From Flavobacteriales bacterium UBA6693 (GTDB lineage: Bacteria > Bacteroidota > Bacteroidia > Flavobacteriales > Weeksellaceae), in the NCBI GenBank assembly GCA_002454815.1, contig DKJL01000009.1, forward strand, positions 1 through 35,948: a stretch of 35,948 bases of DNA, in the 5' to 3' direction. The notes under the pieces were generated by a model. The model did not search any database, had not been told where the DNA came from, and was given only the letters and a program-made list of their open reading frames with translations. Positions 23,653 through 31,805 of this stretch are shown piece after piece. The translations under genes were made by a program, and so were the position numbers. Positions within the stretch are counted from its first letter, which is position 1, and each line of letters starts with the position of its first letter.

Positions 23653-25611
23653 TTAATGGGAAGCGTCGAGGACGTCAATTTTCCCCAGTTTATTCAGTTC
23701 CCATTCTTTCTGCATGTAAAAGATAATTGGGGTTACCAACAGGATGTGAATTGCGGAAGTAAAAACGCCACCCACCATCGGTAATACGATTGGTTTCATC
23801 ATATCACTTCCAACGCCGTGACTCCACAGGATGGGAACCAGTCCAAAAAGGGTAACACACACTGTCATAATTTTAGGTCTTAATCTTTTCGCTGCTCCAT
23901 TGATGACGTACTCCCGAAGTTCTTCATTGGTAATGGTCTCCCGTGAGTTGCCGTTCTTCGTGGTAAGCTGAATCATGGCATCGTTCAGGTAAATGACCAT
24001 TACGATTCCGGTTTCTACCGCAAGTCCGAACAGTGCAATAAATCCGACTGCTACTGCTACGGATAGATTCACCCCCCAAAGCGAAATCATGAATACGCCG
24101 CCGATTAAGGCAAAAGGAATACTGATGAGATTAAAGAAAGCTTCACGGTAAGAATTGAATGCAAAGTACATGGAAAGAAAGATCACGATTAATACGAGGG
24201 GCATAATCATTTTTAAAGTCTGCTCTCCGCGAATCAGGTTTTCGTACTGACCGCTCCATTCCACGAAATAACCTTTTGGCATTTTGTTCACCATGTTATT
24301 GAGTTTTGCCTGGGCTTCTTCTACGGTACTGCCTAAATCCCGGTCGCGTACGTTGAATAGAACAGTTCCACGCAACATTGCATTTTCAGAATTGATCATT
24401 GGTGGTCCTTCTGTAAGACGAATGTCAGCCACTGCACTTAGCGGAATGGAACCAAATTCCATCGTCTGCATGGGCAATCTTCTCAGAGATTCCAAATTAT
24501 TTCTGAAATCCTGGCCGTATCTGGCATTTACCGAAAAGCGCTGTCGGCCTTCCACGGTGGTGGTGAGTTTCATTCCGCCGAGGGCACTTTCCACGACGGC
24601 ATTTACGTCATCCACACTTAGGCCGTATCTTCCTATTTCTTCGCGTTTCACTTCAATATCCACATATTTTCCGCCGGTAATGGGTTCTACGTACATGTCT
24701 TTTATTCCTTCAATACCAGTGAGTTCCTTTTTTATTTTTTCGGAAAGGACCGCGATACTATCCAGATTCTGTCCATACACCTTCACTCCAACGTCAGTTC
24801 TAATCCCTGTTGAAAGCATATTGATCCGGTTGGAAATCGGCATGGTCCAGCCATTGGTTACGCCGGGAATCTGCAGTTTGGCATTCAATTCATTAATAAG
24901 ATCGTCTTTTGTAAGGCCGTCGCGCCATTCGTCCTGAGGTTTCAACAGAATGATGGTTTCAATCATTGAAATGGGTGAATTATCTGTCGCCGTGTTTGCT
25001 CTTCCGGCTTTTCCGAGGACATGATCCACCTCCGGAACTCCTTTAATGATTTTATCCTGCACCTGCAGTAATCTTTTGGCTTCGGAGTTCGAAATATCAG
25101 GCAAAGTGACCGGCATAAAGAGCAAAGATCCTTCATCCAAAGGTGGCATAAACTCGCGTCCCAGATTCATAATTAAAGGGATGCTGACCAAAAGAGCAAG
25201 AATATTAATGCCAAGCGTTGTTTTTTTCCATTCCATGCACCAGCGAATGATGGGTTCGTACACCCGTTCCAAGCCCCGATTTATTGGGTTTTTATTATCG
25301 TCTTTAAACTTTCCCTTCATAAAAAAGGAGATAAGTACCGGCGCAAGGGTAAGTACCAAGATCGCATCAACGATCAGGATAAAAGTTTTGGTGTACGCTA
25401 ACGGGTGAAAAAGTTTACCTTCCTGACCTGTCAACATAAATACGGGGAGAAATGAAACCACGATAATCACCGTAGAGAAAAAGACCCCTCTTGATACCTG
25501 TAAGGATGATTTTTCGATAATCTTCATCCGAATATCTTCGGGAATTTTAACGTAACTCTCTTTCTCTTTGTCTTTTTTTCTGAATATATTTTTAAACCAG
25601 TTGGTTTTCAT
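23653..25611 (-). CDS. cusA: CusA-type copper/silver RND pump, C-terminal part of a split gene
   Basis: This gene encodes 652 residues, corresponding to CusA from the cytoplasmic loop after helix 4 to the C-terminus. The second large periplasmic loop and the later helices are complete. The three methionines that ferry Cu(I)/Ag(I) in E. coli CusA appear conserved, in PISMIET, RINMLSTG and LGGMKLT. The first about 30 residues (MKTNWFKNIFRKKDKEKES and onward) are a basic loop longer than in E. coli. The start lies 2 bp after the stop of the N-terminal part, in another frame (TAACAATG). The two pieces total 1079 residues, a full pump. They could act as a split protein with coupled re-initiation. 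Alternatively, a 1-bp deletion or sequencing error broke one gene; adding one base before the stop would restore a single frame. Confidence 0.85.
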   Translation of the reverse strand: MKTNWFKNIFRKKDKEKESYVKIPEDIRMKIIEKSSLQVSRGVFFSTVIIVVSFLPVFMLTGQEGKLFHPLAYTKTFILIVDAILVLTLAPVLISFFMKGKFKDDNKNPINRGLERVYEPIIRWCMEWKKTTLGINILALLVSIPLIMNLGREFMPPLDEGSLLFMPVTLPDISNSEAKRLLQVQDKIIKGVPEVDHVLGKAGRANTATDNSPISMIETIILLKPQDEWRDGLTKDDLINELNAKLQIPGVTNGWTMPISNRINMLSTGIRTDVGVKVYGQNLDSIAVLSEKIKKELTGIEGIKDMYVEPITGGKYVDIEVKREEIGRYGLSVDDVNAVVESALGGMKLTTTVEGRQRFSVNARYGQDFRNNLESLRRLPMQTMEFGSIPLSAVADIRLTEGPPMINSENAMLRGTVLFNVRDRDLGSTVEEAQAKLNNMVNKMPKGYFVEWSGQYENLIRGEQTLKMIMPLVLIVIFLSMYFAFNSYREAFFNLISIPFALIGGVFMISLWGVNLSVAVAVGFIALFGLAVETGIVMVIYLNDAMIQLTTKNGNSRETITNEELREYVINGAAKRLRPKIMTVCVTLFGLVPILWSHGVGSDMMKPIVLPMVGGVFTSAIHILLVTPIIFYMQKEWELNKLGKIDVLDASH

Positions 25612-25613
25612 TG

Positions 25614-26897
25614 TTATGGGTTTTTATTTTGTTGATGGTTCTGCCAATCGGAGAGATTTTTATAGGCATTTTCGGACATGATAATTCCGTTATCTACGAT
25701 CACCCCAATTGCCAGTGCAATTCCGGTAAGCGACATAATATTGGATGAAAGTCCAAACGCATTGAGCAGAATAAAGCTGATGGCAATGGTGACCGGAATC
25801 TGAATAATGATACTGAATGCACTTCGCCAGTGGAACAGGAACAGAATAACAATGATAGCGACCACGATGATCTCTTCGATCAGCTTGGTTTTGATATTGT
25901 CTATTGCCCCTTCAATAAGAGTACTGCGGTCGTACGATGTTTTGAAAGTGACACCTTCAGGTAGTCCTTTTTCAACGTCCTTCATTTTCTCTTTCACATC
26001 GTTGATGACCTTATCTGCATTTTCGCCATACCGTGCCACTACGATACCGCCCACGACTTCGCCTTCACCGTCTGCATCAAAAATACCCAGACGCAAATCA
26101 CCACCCATCTGTACAGAACCAATGTCTTTAACCCGCACAGGAATTCCGTTGTAATTTCCCAAAGCAATTTCCTCGATATCGGCTACGTTCTTGATATAAC
26201 CCAGGCCGCGAATGATATAGGCCATATCGGCCATCTCAAATTTACGTCCGCCCACATCATTATTGTTGGCTTTCACTTTGTTCATCACATCCATGAGGGA
26301 TACGTTATAGTACTGGAGTTTTACAGGATCTACAATGAGTTGGTACTGTTTTTCGAAGCCGCCAAAGGAGGCTACTTCCGCCACGCCGGGAACCGTCTGC
26401 AGAGCAAATTTCACATACCAGTCCTGGAGGGCGCGCTGGTCTCCCAAATCCATTTTGGGTGCATCGAAATGATACCAGAAGACGTGACCTACACCGGTGC
26501 CATCCGGTCCGAGAGTAGGGGTAACATCCTGCGGGAGTAAGCGCTGCGCATAATTGAGCCGTTCCATTACCCTGGTTCTGGCCCAATATATGTCCACATT
26601 ATCTTCGAAAATGACATACACGAAACTCATCCCAAACATGGAAGAGGCGCGGATGTTCTTAATTTTCGGAATTCCCTGAAGGTTGCTGACCAGCGGGAAA
26701 GTCACCTGATCTTCAATAATCTGGGGACTTCTGCCCATCCACTCCGTAAAAACGATGACCTGGTTCTCACTCAGATCCGGAATTGCATCGATGGGATTGT
26801 CCCTTACCGCAAAAATACCCCAGATAAAAAGGCCGATTGCTATCAGCAAAACGAAATACCTGTTGCGGAGGGACAGTTTGATTAAATTTTGAATCAT
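25614..26897 (-). CDS. cusA: CusA-type copper/silver RND pump, N-terminal part of a split gene
   Basis: This gene encodes 427 residues. It covers helix 1, the first periplasmic loop (PDLSENQVIVFTEWMGRSPQ, WYHFDA, SFGG) and helices 2-4. The helix-4 signature is AIGVIVDNG (396-404) followed by Glu409-Asn410, the pattern of Cu/Ag (HME4) pumps rather than Zn/Co/Cd pumps. Translation stops right after this helix in the cytoplasmic loop (DWQNHQQNKNP). The rest of the pump follows in another frame from 25611. No conserved transmembrane helix is lost at the break. It starts 14 bp after the DUF3347 gene. Confidence 0.85.
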   Translation of the reverse strand: MIQNLIKLSLRNRYFVLLIAIGLFIWGIFAVRDNPIDAIPDLSENQVIVFTEWMGRSPQIIEDQVTFPLVSNLQGIPKIKNIRASSMFGMSFVYVIFEDNVDIYWARTRVMERLNYAQRLLPQDVTPTLGPDGTGVGHVFWYHFDAPKMDLGDQRALQDWYVKFALQTVPGVAEVASFGGFEKQYQLIVDPVKLQYYNVSLMDVMNKVKANNNDVGGRKFEMADMAYIIRGLGYIKNVADIEEIALGNYNGIPVRVKDIGSVQMGGDLRLGIFDADGEGEVVGGIVVARYGENADKVINDVKEKMKDVEKGLPEGVTFKTSYDRSTLIEGAIDNIKTKLIEEIIVVAIIVILFLFHWRSAFSIIIQIPVTIAISFILLNAFGLSSNIMSLTGIALAIGVIVDNGIIMSENAYKNLSDWQNHQQNKNP

Positions 26898-26911
26898 GGT
26901 TCTGTACGGTT

Positions 26912-27535
26912 TTACTTAATTTCTTCCTGAACCTCGCCACATGAAATCATTTCTTTGCCATAATAAGGATTCTTCACCTCACGTGAATCGCTAAGCCAAA
27001 AAGCGCCTTTGTTATCGTTATACATTGGACAAAATACTTTGTATACCGGTTTTGGAGTTCCGAAATCTTTCAGCAGGTCGTAAAAATCGGCGCTCATTAA
27101 ATCCAGATGTTCGCGCTGATGATCAATCTTTCCGGCGTTATCTGCAATGTGCTCGGCGTGTTCACTGATGCTTGATTCGAGATCAGCAAATTCTTTTTTC
27201 TGTTCAGCAGAAAAACCGTTTTTGTCTATTTTGGGAAAAGAAGCGAGGATCCCTTTGGCCGCACTCACCGCTTCTTTATCATCATCACCGGACAACGCGA
27301 ATGTAAGGTGGGTGTAATGAGAATAGAGCTCCGTAAGGTCAGCGGTAGTTTTTTTGGCGGCGGTCACGGTTACCTTAGCATCCATTGCCATATTGTCCAT
27401 CGCTGAACTGTCCGACATCGTGCTCATATCATGCTGCATTGATGTTTCAGTGGATTTTTTCTGTTCTTTGTTTTCTTTACAGGAAGAGAGTGCAAAAGTG
27501 CAGATTGCCAAAAGGCTGAATAGTATTGTTTTCAT
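26912..27535 (-). CDS. DUF3347 lipoprotein, probable periplasmic copper-binding protein
   Basis: This gene encodes 207 residues. A lipoprotein signal ends in LSSC (residues 16-19). A Met/His/Ser-rich linker follows (about 30-55, MQHDMSTMSDSSAMDNMAMD), the kind of Met cluster that binds Cu(I). The DUF3347 domain runs from about 65 to 205: an alpha-helical half with a His-rich stretch (EHAEHIADNAGKIDHQREH) and the family signature CPMYNDNKGAFWLSD...NPYYGKEM..CG near the end. DUF3347 domains commonly accompany CusB in Bacteroidota. It probably delivers or senses copper in the periplasm. It lies between the YHS/TRASH-like lipoprotein gene and cusA, with gaps of 19 and 14 bp. Confidence 0.85.
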   Translation of the reverse strand: MKTILFSLLAICTFALSSCKENKEQKKSTETSMQHDMSTMSDSSAMDNMAMDAKVTVTAAKKTTADLTELYSHYTHLTFALSGDDDKEAVSAAKGILASFPKIDKNGFSAEQKKEFADLESSISEHAEHIADNAGKIDHQREHLDLMSADFYDLLKDFGTPKPVYKVFCPMYNDNKGAFWLSDSREVKNPYYGKEMISCGEVQEEIK

Positions 27536-27554
27536 TATTTTATAAGTTTAAAGG

Positions 27555-27941
27555 TTATTTATTATTAAAAAAGGCTTCGTAGTTTGCTTTATTTTCGAAG
27601 TACACGACATTATCATTTTTATCAGAGATTGCAATAATTGCGGTTGCTTTATCGATGAGTTGATGAGATATCGGATCATACGCCATGCGGGCATTTTCTT
27701 CCTGTGGGATTCTGAGTTTGCAGTTTTCACAGCAACCGTAGTAGGTTTTGCCGTCATGCTTTACTTCGAGCTGCTTTTTGCCCATGTAGGCGTTGTTTAC
27801 CATACAGACCTGGTCGTGAGGAACAATGTCGCCGGTCTTGAACTGTGCATTGGTAATTTGGGTATTTTCGGCTTTTGAATTGGTGCAGGAAACGAGAAAC
27901 ACTGCTACAAAAGCCAGTATTCCTAAAAGAATATTCTTCAT
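27555..27941 (-). CDS. Lipoprotein with TRASH/YHS-like metal-binding domain
   Basis: This gene encodes 128 residues. A lipoprotein signal ends in LVSC (about residue 19). The core is VCMVNNAYMGKKQLEVKHDG followed by KTYYGCCENCK (about 46-76). It resembles YHS/TRASH-type metal-binding domains, where a first Cys, a Gly-Lys-x-Tyr-Tyr-Gly-Cys stretch and a Cys-x-x-Cys form a soft-metal site. It may bind Cu or Ag at the membrane surface and hand it to the pump. It is separated from the upstream Cys-rich gene by 217 bp but from the next gene by only 19 bp. Confidence 0.75.
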   Translation of the reverse strand: MKNILLGILAFVAVFLVSCTNSKAENTQITNAQFKTGDIVPHDQVCMVNNAYMGKKQLEVKHDGKTYYGCCENCKLRIPQEENARMAYDPISHQLIDKATAIIAISDKNDNVVYFENKANYEAFFNNK

Positions 27942-28015
27942 TAAATTATCGGTTAAAGGTTAAATTTGAGCCTCCGTCTTGAGAGACTGTGTACGAATAT
28001 CCTGATCTTCAAGTT

Positions 28016-28029
28016 GTTCTTTAAAGAAC
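28016..28029. promoter_or_regulatory. 14-bp perfect palindrome in the leader gap
   Basis: GTTCTTTAAAGAAC lies 75 bp upstream of the YHS/TRASH-like lipoprotein start, in the 217-bp gap after the Cys-rich gene. A second small hairpin (AAGTGT, 5-nt loop, ACACTT) is at 28106-28122. The palindrome could be a regulator-binding site controlling an internal promoter. There is no regulator gene to match it here. Confidence 0.35.
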
Positions 28030-28158
28030 ATTCTTTTCTAAAAGATTACTTAAACGAGAAGTGGAAGTTCGAAGGGACATTCAGCACCGCTAAATAATCT
28101 GCGGAAAGTGTCATAAACACTTCACGACCAGACACAATTCGGGCTGTAAAAGAAGATC

Positions 28159-28575
28159 TTAACCTATTTTGGGCGGTTCCCAAATGGTATGGAATCCACC
28201 GGAGTAATGGGGATTCTGATAAAAGAAATTAGAATTTTTGTCATCGTAACCGGACGCTTCGTTTTTAGAATCCTCTAAAAATTTGCTGTCTGCTAGAATG
28301 GTATACTGAGCAGTGCTGCAAAGGTTACCGCTGCAATTTCCTGAGCATCCATCGGTTTGACAATTGTGTGATTTTGGGTGACAGCATTCTTCTTTGCAAT
28401 CGTCGCTGTCGCACGACGGCTGCATTGTCGCAAATGACTGTTTGATGAAAGTTTTAGCATGTGCCTTGGTTTTTAAAACCTGCTTATCCTTTTTGCTGCA
28501 CGCTAAGGAAATCCCCGGCGCCAGAAATAACGCGAGTGTAAGGGAAAGCAATAAAGTTTTTAAATTTCCGTGCAT
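28159..28575 (-). CDS. Cys-rich exported protein with IWEPPKI tail
   Basis: This gene encodes 138 residues. A signal peptide (1-25, ending SLA-C) precedes a Lys-rich stretch and a Cys-rich middle (about 50-88) with Cys-Cys, Cys-His and Cys-x3-Cys pairs (SCDSDDCKEECCHPKSHNC then CSGNCSGNLC). The C-terminus is IWEPPKIG, shared with the DUF6660-like protein at 12325. It opens the copper unit, behind a good promoter. A periplasmic metal-binding or sensing role is likely from the Cys content and context. I cannot name the family with certainty. Confidence 0.7.
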   Translation of the reverse strand: MHGNLKTLLLSLTLALFLAPGISLACSKKDKQVLKTKAHAKTFIKQSFATMQPSCDSDDCKEECCHPKSHNCQTDGCSGNCSGNLCSTAQYTILADSKFLEDSKNEASGYDDKNSNFFYQNPHYSGGFHTIWEPPKIG

Positions 28576-28592
28576 TATGAAGTAAAACTGTA

Positions 28593-28626
28593 CAAATGTA
28601 GGAAATTATTTTAGAAGTTAAATTTG
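28593..28626 (-). promoter_or_regulatory. Bacteroidota-type promoter of the copper operon
   Basis: On the minus strand TACATTTG (28593-28600) is a perfect match to the Bacteroidota -7 consensus TAnnTTTG, 17 bp before the ATG of the Cys-rich gene. A weak -33 element (TTTA) lies about 20 bp further up. It is likely the main promoter of the 28575-12879 unit. Confidence 0.5.
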
Positions 28627-28726
28627 TTTAGGGATAATTAACATAGTAAGTGACTCGACAACTAACAGAGATTAACAGCTTAGAAATTGGCAAGGGCGTA
28701 TCATCCAGATTTGTCTTAGGCCGCAT

Positions 28727-29053
28727 TCACGCCAGTGTTTTCTCCAGTTTTTCTTTCCATTTTTGCCAGTCGGGGAAGATTTTTGCCTGGAGGTCGTAAA
28801 AGTCTTTGGTGTGGTTGCGGATTGCGAGGTGGCAGAGTTCGTGAACCATTACATATTCGATACATGCTTTTGGTGCTTTTACCAGTTCAGTATTGAGTGT
28901 TATCTTACCATTTCGGGTGCAGCTGCCCCATCTTTTTTCCATCCATTTAACTACCGTGGCCGGTTTGGTTATATTGTACTGGTCAAATAGGATTAATTTT
29001 TCAGTAAGTGCCTGATCAAATATAAGGCTTGCCAGTATAATAATAGAGAAATC
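28727..29053 (-). pseudogene. Remnant of a YgjP/DUF45-type zinc metallopeptidase
   Basis: The C-terminal about 108 codons of a YgjP-like (DUF45, M48-related) peptidase are open in frame. The ATG at 28942 gives only 71 residues, but homology-like sequence continues upstream of it (DQALTEKLILFDQYN...VVKWMEKRWGSC) until a stop at 29054. The zinc motif HELCH and the later NHTKDFY His are present. Family members are normally about 230 residues, so roughly the first half is missing. It lies between the metal operon and the replication module and is probably a relic of an earlier insertion or rearrangement. A short functional peptide cannot be excluded. Confidence 0.65.
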
Positions 29054-29384
29054 TTATGTGATTTGTTCAATAAAAAATCATGTTCAGTGTCACTGAACAG
29101 ACCAGTAGATTGAACAAAATAAAAGAAGGGCTACAGTCAATACAGCGCAATTGAATGAGGAGAGAAATGGGAGTAAGGACGTAAGCAAACTTTAGCAAAA
29201 GAAAATATTTATTTTTTAGTTCAAAAATTTACTTATTAATCTTATATATTAGAACGCAGCATAATGAAATGCATGTTTTAGTTTGCTTTGGAAATCTCCT
29301 AATTCATATATTTTTTTTCAGGAAAAAATAAAAAAAAGTTTTTTGCAAAAAAGTGGTTACTGCCCTTACTGCCATAAAATGAAG
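29054..29384. other. Gene-free stretch with a 19-bp palindrome
   Basis: No gene is supported. TGTTCAGTG-T-CACTGAACA (29081-29099) is a perfect 9-bp inverted repeat around one base, resembling a dimeric repressor operator; a related half TTGTTCA sits 17 bp before it. The rest is AT-rich. Confidence 0.45.
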
Positions 29385-29413
29385 AAAAGCAGTGCGTTTG
29401 GCACTGCTTTTTT
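29385..29413 (-). terminator. Bidirectional Rho-independent terminator
   Basis: GCAGTGC, loop GTTTG, GCACTGC with AAAA before and TTTTTT after (plus strand). On the minus strand it lies 41 bp beyond the stop of the primase-helicase gene and would terminate that transcript. Confidence 0.7.
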
Positions 29414-29453
29414 CGAAGGTAAATTTTGTGGTTTATTTTAAGGAAATACAGCA

Positions 29454-31733
29454 TTAATTTGGAAATCTGTACGGTAATTTTCCAACCGCGGAATTATCGG
29501 TTTCAATATGTTCTTTTTTTCGTGCTCTTCTGTCTACTTCATCAACGTCGAGAACATTTACGACGTAGACGTAGCTTTTATTCCGTACTATTCGGGTAAA
29601 GCCATGTTTTTTTAATGCTTTGCCCAATTTATTTACAGTACCGTCTGTCACATTTATATTAGCTACTGTGGCCAACCGGACCGCGATTTGAGAAGCATTC
29701 AGAAAAGCGTTTGCAGTTTCTCTGGTTGCAGGTTCAAACCATGTTAATAGCAATTCTTCTTCAGGACTCATTAACTGGTACTGTTCATTGTTTGCATTGA
29801 TATCCTTGATTTCTTCCTGGTTGAACCAATGGCGGAAGCCGTCTTTAAAAAGTTTTAATGCCTGGGCGTAGCACAGGTTTATATCTACTTCGTGTTGATA
29901 CTCGATTTTTTCAAGTTCAAAGCACAGGAAACGACGGGAACCGGTGGTGTCGTTCAGGAACTGTGCAGTGTTCACGCTGCCAGCGAAGCTGGCACGGCGT
30001 GGCATATTTTCGTTGTTGTGGCCGTAGGCTTTACGCATTCTGATGTGGGTTTTGGTGATAAGTTCTTTTAAGGAGCCGATTTCTGTACGGTTCAGGTTTT
30101 CGAGTTCGTCCAAGTTGATTAACATGCATTCTGCTAAATGGATCAGTGTGTCTTTGTTGTTGGGATTTACGGTTCCGGAGAAGATATACTGCTTGAGTTC
30201 CCGAGGCATTAGTTTTTCTATCCATGTTGTTTTTCCGAGTCCCTGTTTCCCGGAGAATACAATGACGGTCTGATTGATTTGCTTTTCATCCATAACACAA
30301 GCGACCATAGCGACAAACCACTTTTTGAAACATTCCTTCCAAAGTTCGGGTTTTGTTGTGGTGATGGTTAAGGCCAGTTCTTCGATGTGGTCTTTATCGC
30401 CTGTATATTCCACCAAATTTTCAAAATAGTCTTTGAATGGATCGTACATTTCGCAGAAGTCGGAGTGCAGGAGGTTACGGAGAGAGTTGATGCTGCAGCG
30501 GACTTTTGCTTTCTGAATCTCGCGAAGGATTGAGTTTTCTTTAAAGTCGGTAATGTATTTCCAAACCTTACCATTCACTCTGCGATATTCTAATTTTCCC
30601 AGGACTTCGTTGTAACGGAATTTATATCGGTTGTTGAGGAAGTTTTCCAGCTTATCGATTAGAGCCGGTTCCTCTTCTTCGTCTAAAGTCATTGTTCCGT
30701 CGTGGCTTGTTGTCACGGATGATTCACCTGAATTTTTCTTTACGCTCGCAGATTGCGCAGATTTTGCAGATTTTTTTGGTGGCTGGTAATCATCGGTGGC
30801 GTGTTCAGATGTATTTGAGTATGCGCTTTTTACGGCTGTCATTACCTCCTGAGTATTGTAATCGTAATCCGCGAGAATATAGCCTAATGCAAGGCTTTCA
30901 GGAACTCCTTTTCTGTTCAGGTTGTTGGCTAATGTGAACACAAAGTAATTGCGGCTGCCTTCAATAAACTGGTATTTTTTTTCGGTGAACTGGATGCAGT
31001 GGGCGTACAAAGCATCGTAATCCGCGGGCGGATTACTGGGATGCTTTGAGATTGCTTCGGAGCTTTTTCCTGCTTCGCAGGAGGTCCCTTCGCTTTGCTC
31101 GGGATGACAGGCCTTGGCAACTTGTTGTGACTCCGATGTTTCTGAATCCGTACCAAAGGTTTGCTTCGCTGCGCTCGCAATGACCGTTTCTTCGGTCGAA
31201 AAGACGGAAGGGTTTTCGTTCAGGTAGAGTTCAGGATCGTAGGAAAAGAAGCAAAGCCGGGTGATGTCTTTGCCAGATTTATCGATTTCGAGCTGGAGAA
31301 GGTTTTCGAAATAAGTTTGAAGTTTAATAAAGGTTTCTTTGTGTTCCGTTTTATCGGTAGCCACTTTTACAAATACTTTCAGTCCGTTTCCTGATGGACT
31401 GGTGAACTCTGCAAATACAAACTCGTTATTCTGGAGTTTTTCTTTGCATTCGGTGAGTTTTTCTTTGGTGATTTTGTCGATGTCCAATACTACTAAAGCA
31501 TTGTAGTGGGTGAGAAATTCCATTTTCCTGCCGCCCTTGAAAGTTGCTGAGGGTGTGAATGCCGGAAGTGATTTTTTGGCGCGTTCTGCAGCTTCTTTTT
31601 TGTCCTCGCCCAATGATTTCCGGAGGTAAGTGATGGCGTTGCGGTAGGTTCCGGTTTTTATATCATCGAGGATTTTCAGGATGTCTTTGTTTTCGATGAC
31701 TTCATTGAAGTTTTTGAATATGGTGGATTTCAT
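29454..31733 (-). CDS. VirE_N / VapE-type primase-helicase (island replication protein)
   Basis: This gene encodes 759 residues from the ATG at 31733. The longer frame from 31796 would translate an upstream hairpin and is rejected. An N-terminal VirE_N (BT4734-like) domain (about 15-165) contains NALVVLDIDK and FTSPSGNGLKVFV, resembling primase-polymerase folds. The linker at about 184-231 contains foreign repeat-derived peptides (VIASAAKQ and CHPEQSEGT). A VapE/D5-like helicase domain has Walker A GKQGLGKTT (near 495), a Walker B-like INLDELE and SFAGSVNTAQFLNDTTGSRR. The end looks like a winged helix. Such proteins initiate replication in phage satellites and other integrative islands. It lies next to the HTH and integrase genes. 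Confidence 0.85.
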   Translation of the reverse strand: MKSTIFKNFNEVIENKDILKILDDIKTGTYRNAITYLRKSLGEDKKEAAERAKKSLPAFTPSATFKGGRKMEFLTHYNALVVLDIDKITKEKLTECKEKLQNNEFVFAEFTSPSGNGLKVFVKVATDKTEHKETFIKLQTYFENLLQLEIDKSGKDITRLCFFSYDPELYLNENPSVFSTEETVIASAAKQTFGTDSETSESQQVAKACHPEQSEGTSCEAGKSSEAISKHPSNPPADYDALYAHCIQFTEKKYQFIEGSRNYFVFTLANNLNRKGVPESLALGYILADYDYNTQEVMTAVKSAYSNTSEHATDDYQPPKKSAKSAQSASVKKNSGESSVTTSHDGTMTLDEEEEPALIDKLENFLNNRYKFRYNEVLGKLEYRRVNGKVWKYITDFKENSILREIQKAKVRCSINSLRNLLHSDFCEMYDPFKDYFENLVEYTGDKDHIEELALTITTTKPELWKECFKKWFVAMVACVMDEKQINQTVIVFSGKQGLGKTTWIEKLMPRELKQYIFSGTVNPNNKDTLIHLAECMLINLDELENLNRTEIGSLKELITKTHIRMRKAYGHNNENMPRRASFAGSVNTAQFLNDTTGSRRFLCFELEKIEYQHEVDINLCYAQALKLFKDGFRHWFNQEEIKDINANNEQYQLMSPEEELLLTWFEPATRETANAFLNASQIAVRLATVANINVTDGTVNKLGKALKKHGFTRIVRNKSYVYVVNVLDVDEVDRRARKKEHIETDNSAVGKLPYRFPN
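31038..31184. repeat. Dispersed palindromic repeat inserted in-frame in the primase-helicase gene
   Basis: Read on the minus strand, ATTGCGAGCGCAGCGAAGCA (31162-31181) and TGTCATCCCGAGCAAAGCGA (31090-31109) match the well-known genomic repeat types that encode VIASAAKQ and CHPEQSEG. A perfect hairpin TCCTGC-TTC-GCAGGA (31068-31082) lies alongside. The segment length keeps the reading frame. It falls in the linker between the primase-like and helicase domains. Confidence 0.75.
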
Positions 31734-31759
31734 AATTGTTGGATGTTTGATTATTATTT

Positions 31760-31799
31760 GCTCTTTTGTCTTGACACAAAAGAGCGAAAAAGTCAAGAC
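31760..31799 (-). promoter_or_regulatory. Interleaved inverted repeats upstream of the primase-helicase gene
   Basis: GCTCTTTTGT (31760-31769) pairs perfectly with ACAAAAGAGC (31776-31785), and GTCTTGAC (31768-31775) pairs perfectly with GTCAAGAC (31792-31799). The two hairpins share bases and exclude each other, as in attenuators, or they may be overlapping operators. They lie 27-66 bp upstream of the ATG at 31733. Confidence 0.45.
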
Positions 31800-31805
31800 T
31801 GGATT

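Noticed and set aside
24284..24937. 217-residue plus-strand ORF opposite the CusA C-terminal segment
   Set aside because: Antisense to a clearly conserved pump gene; its length follows from the codon bias of that gene.
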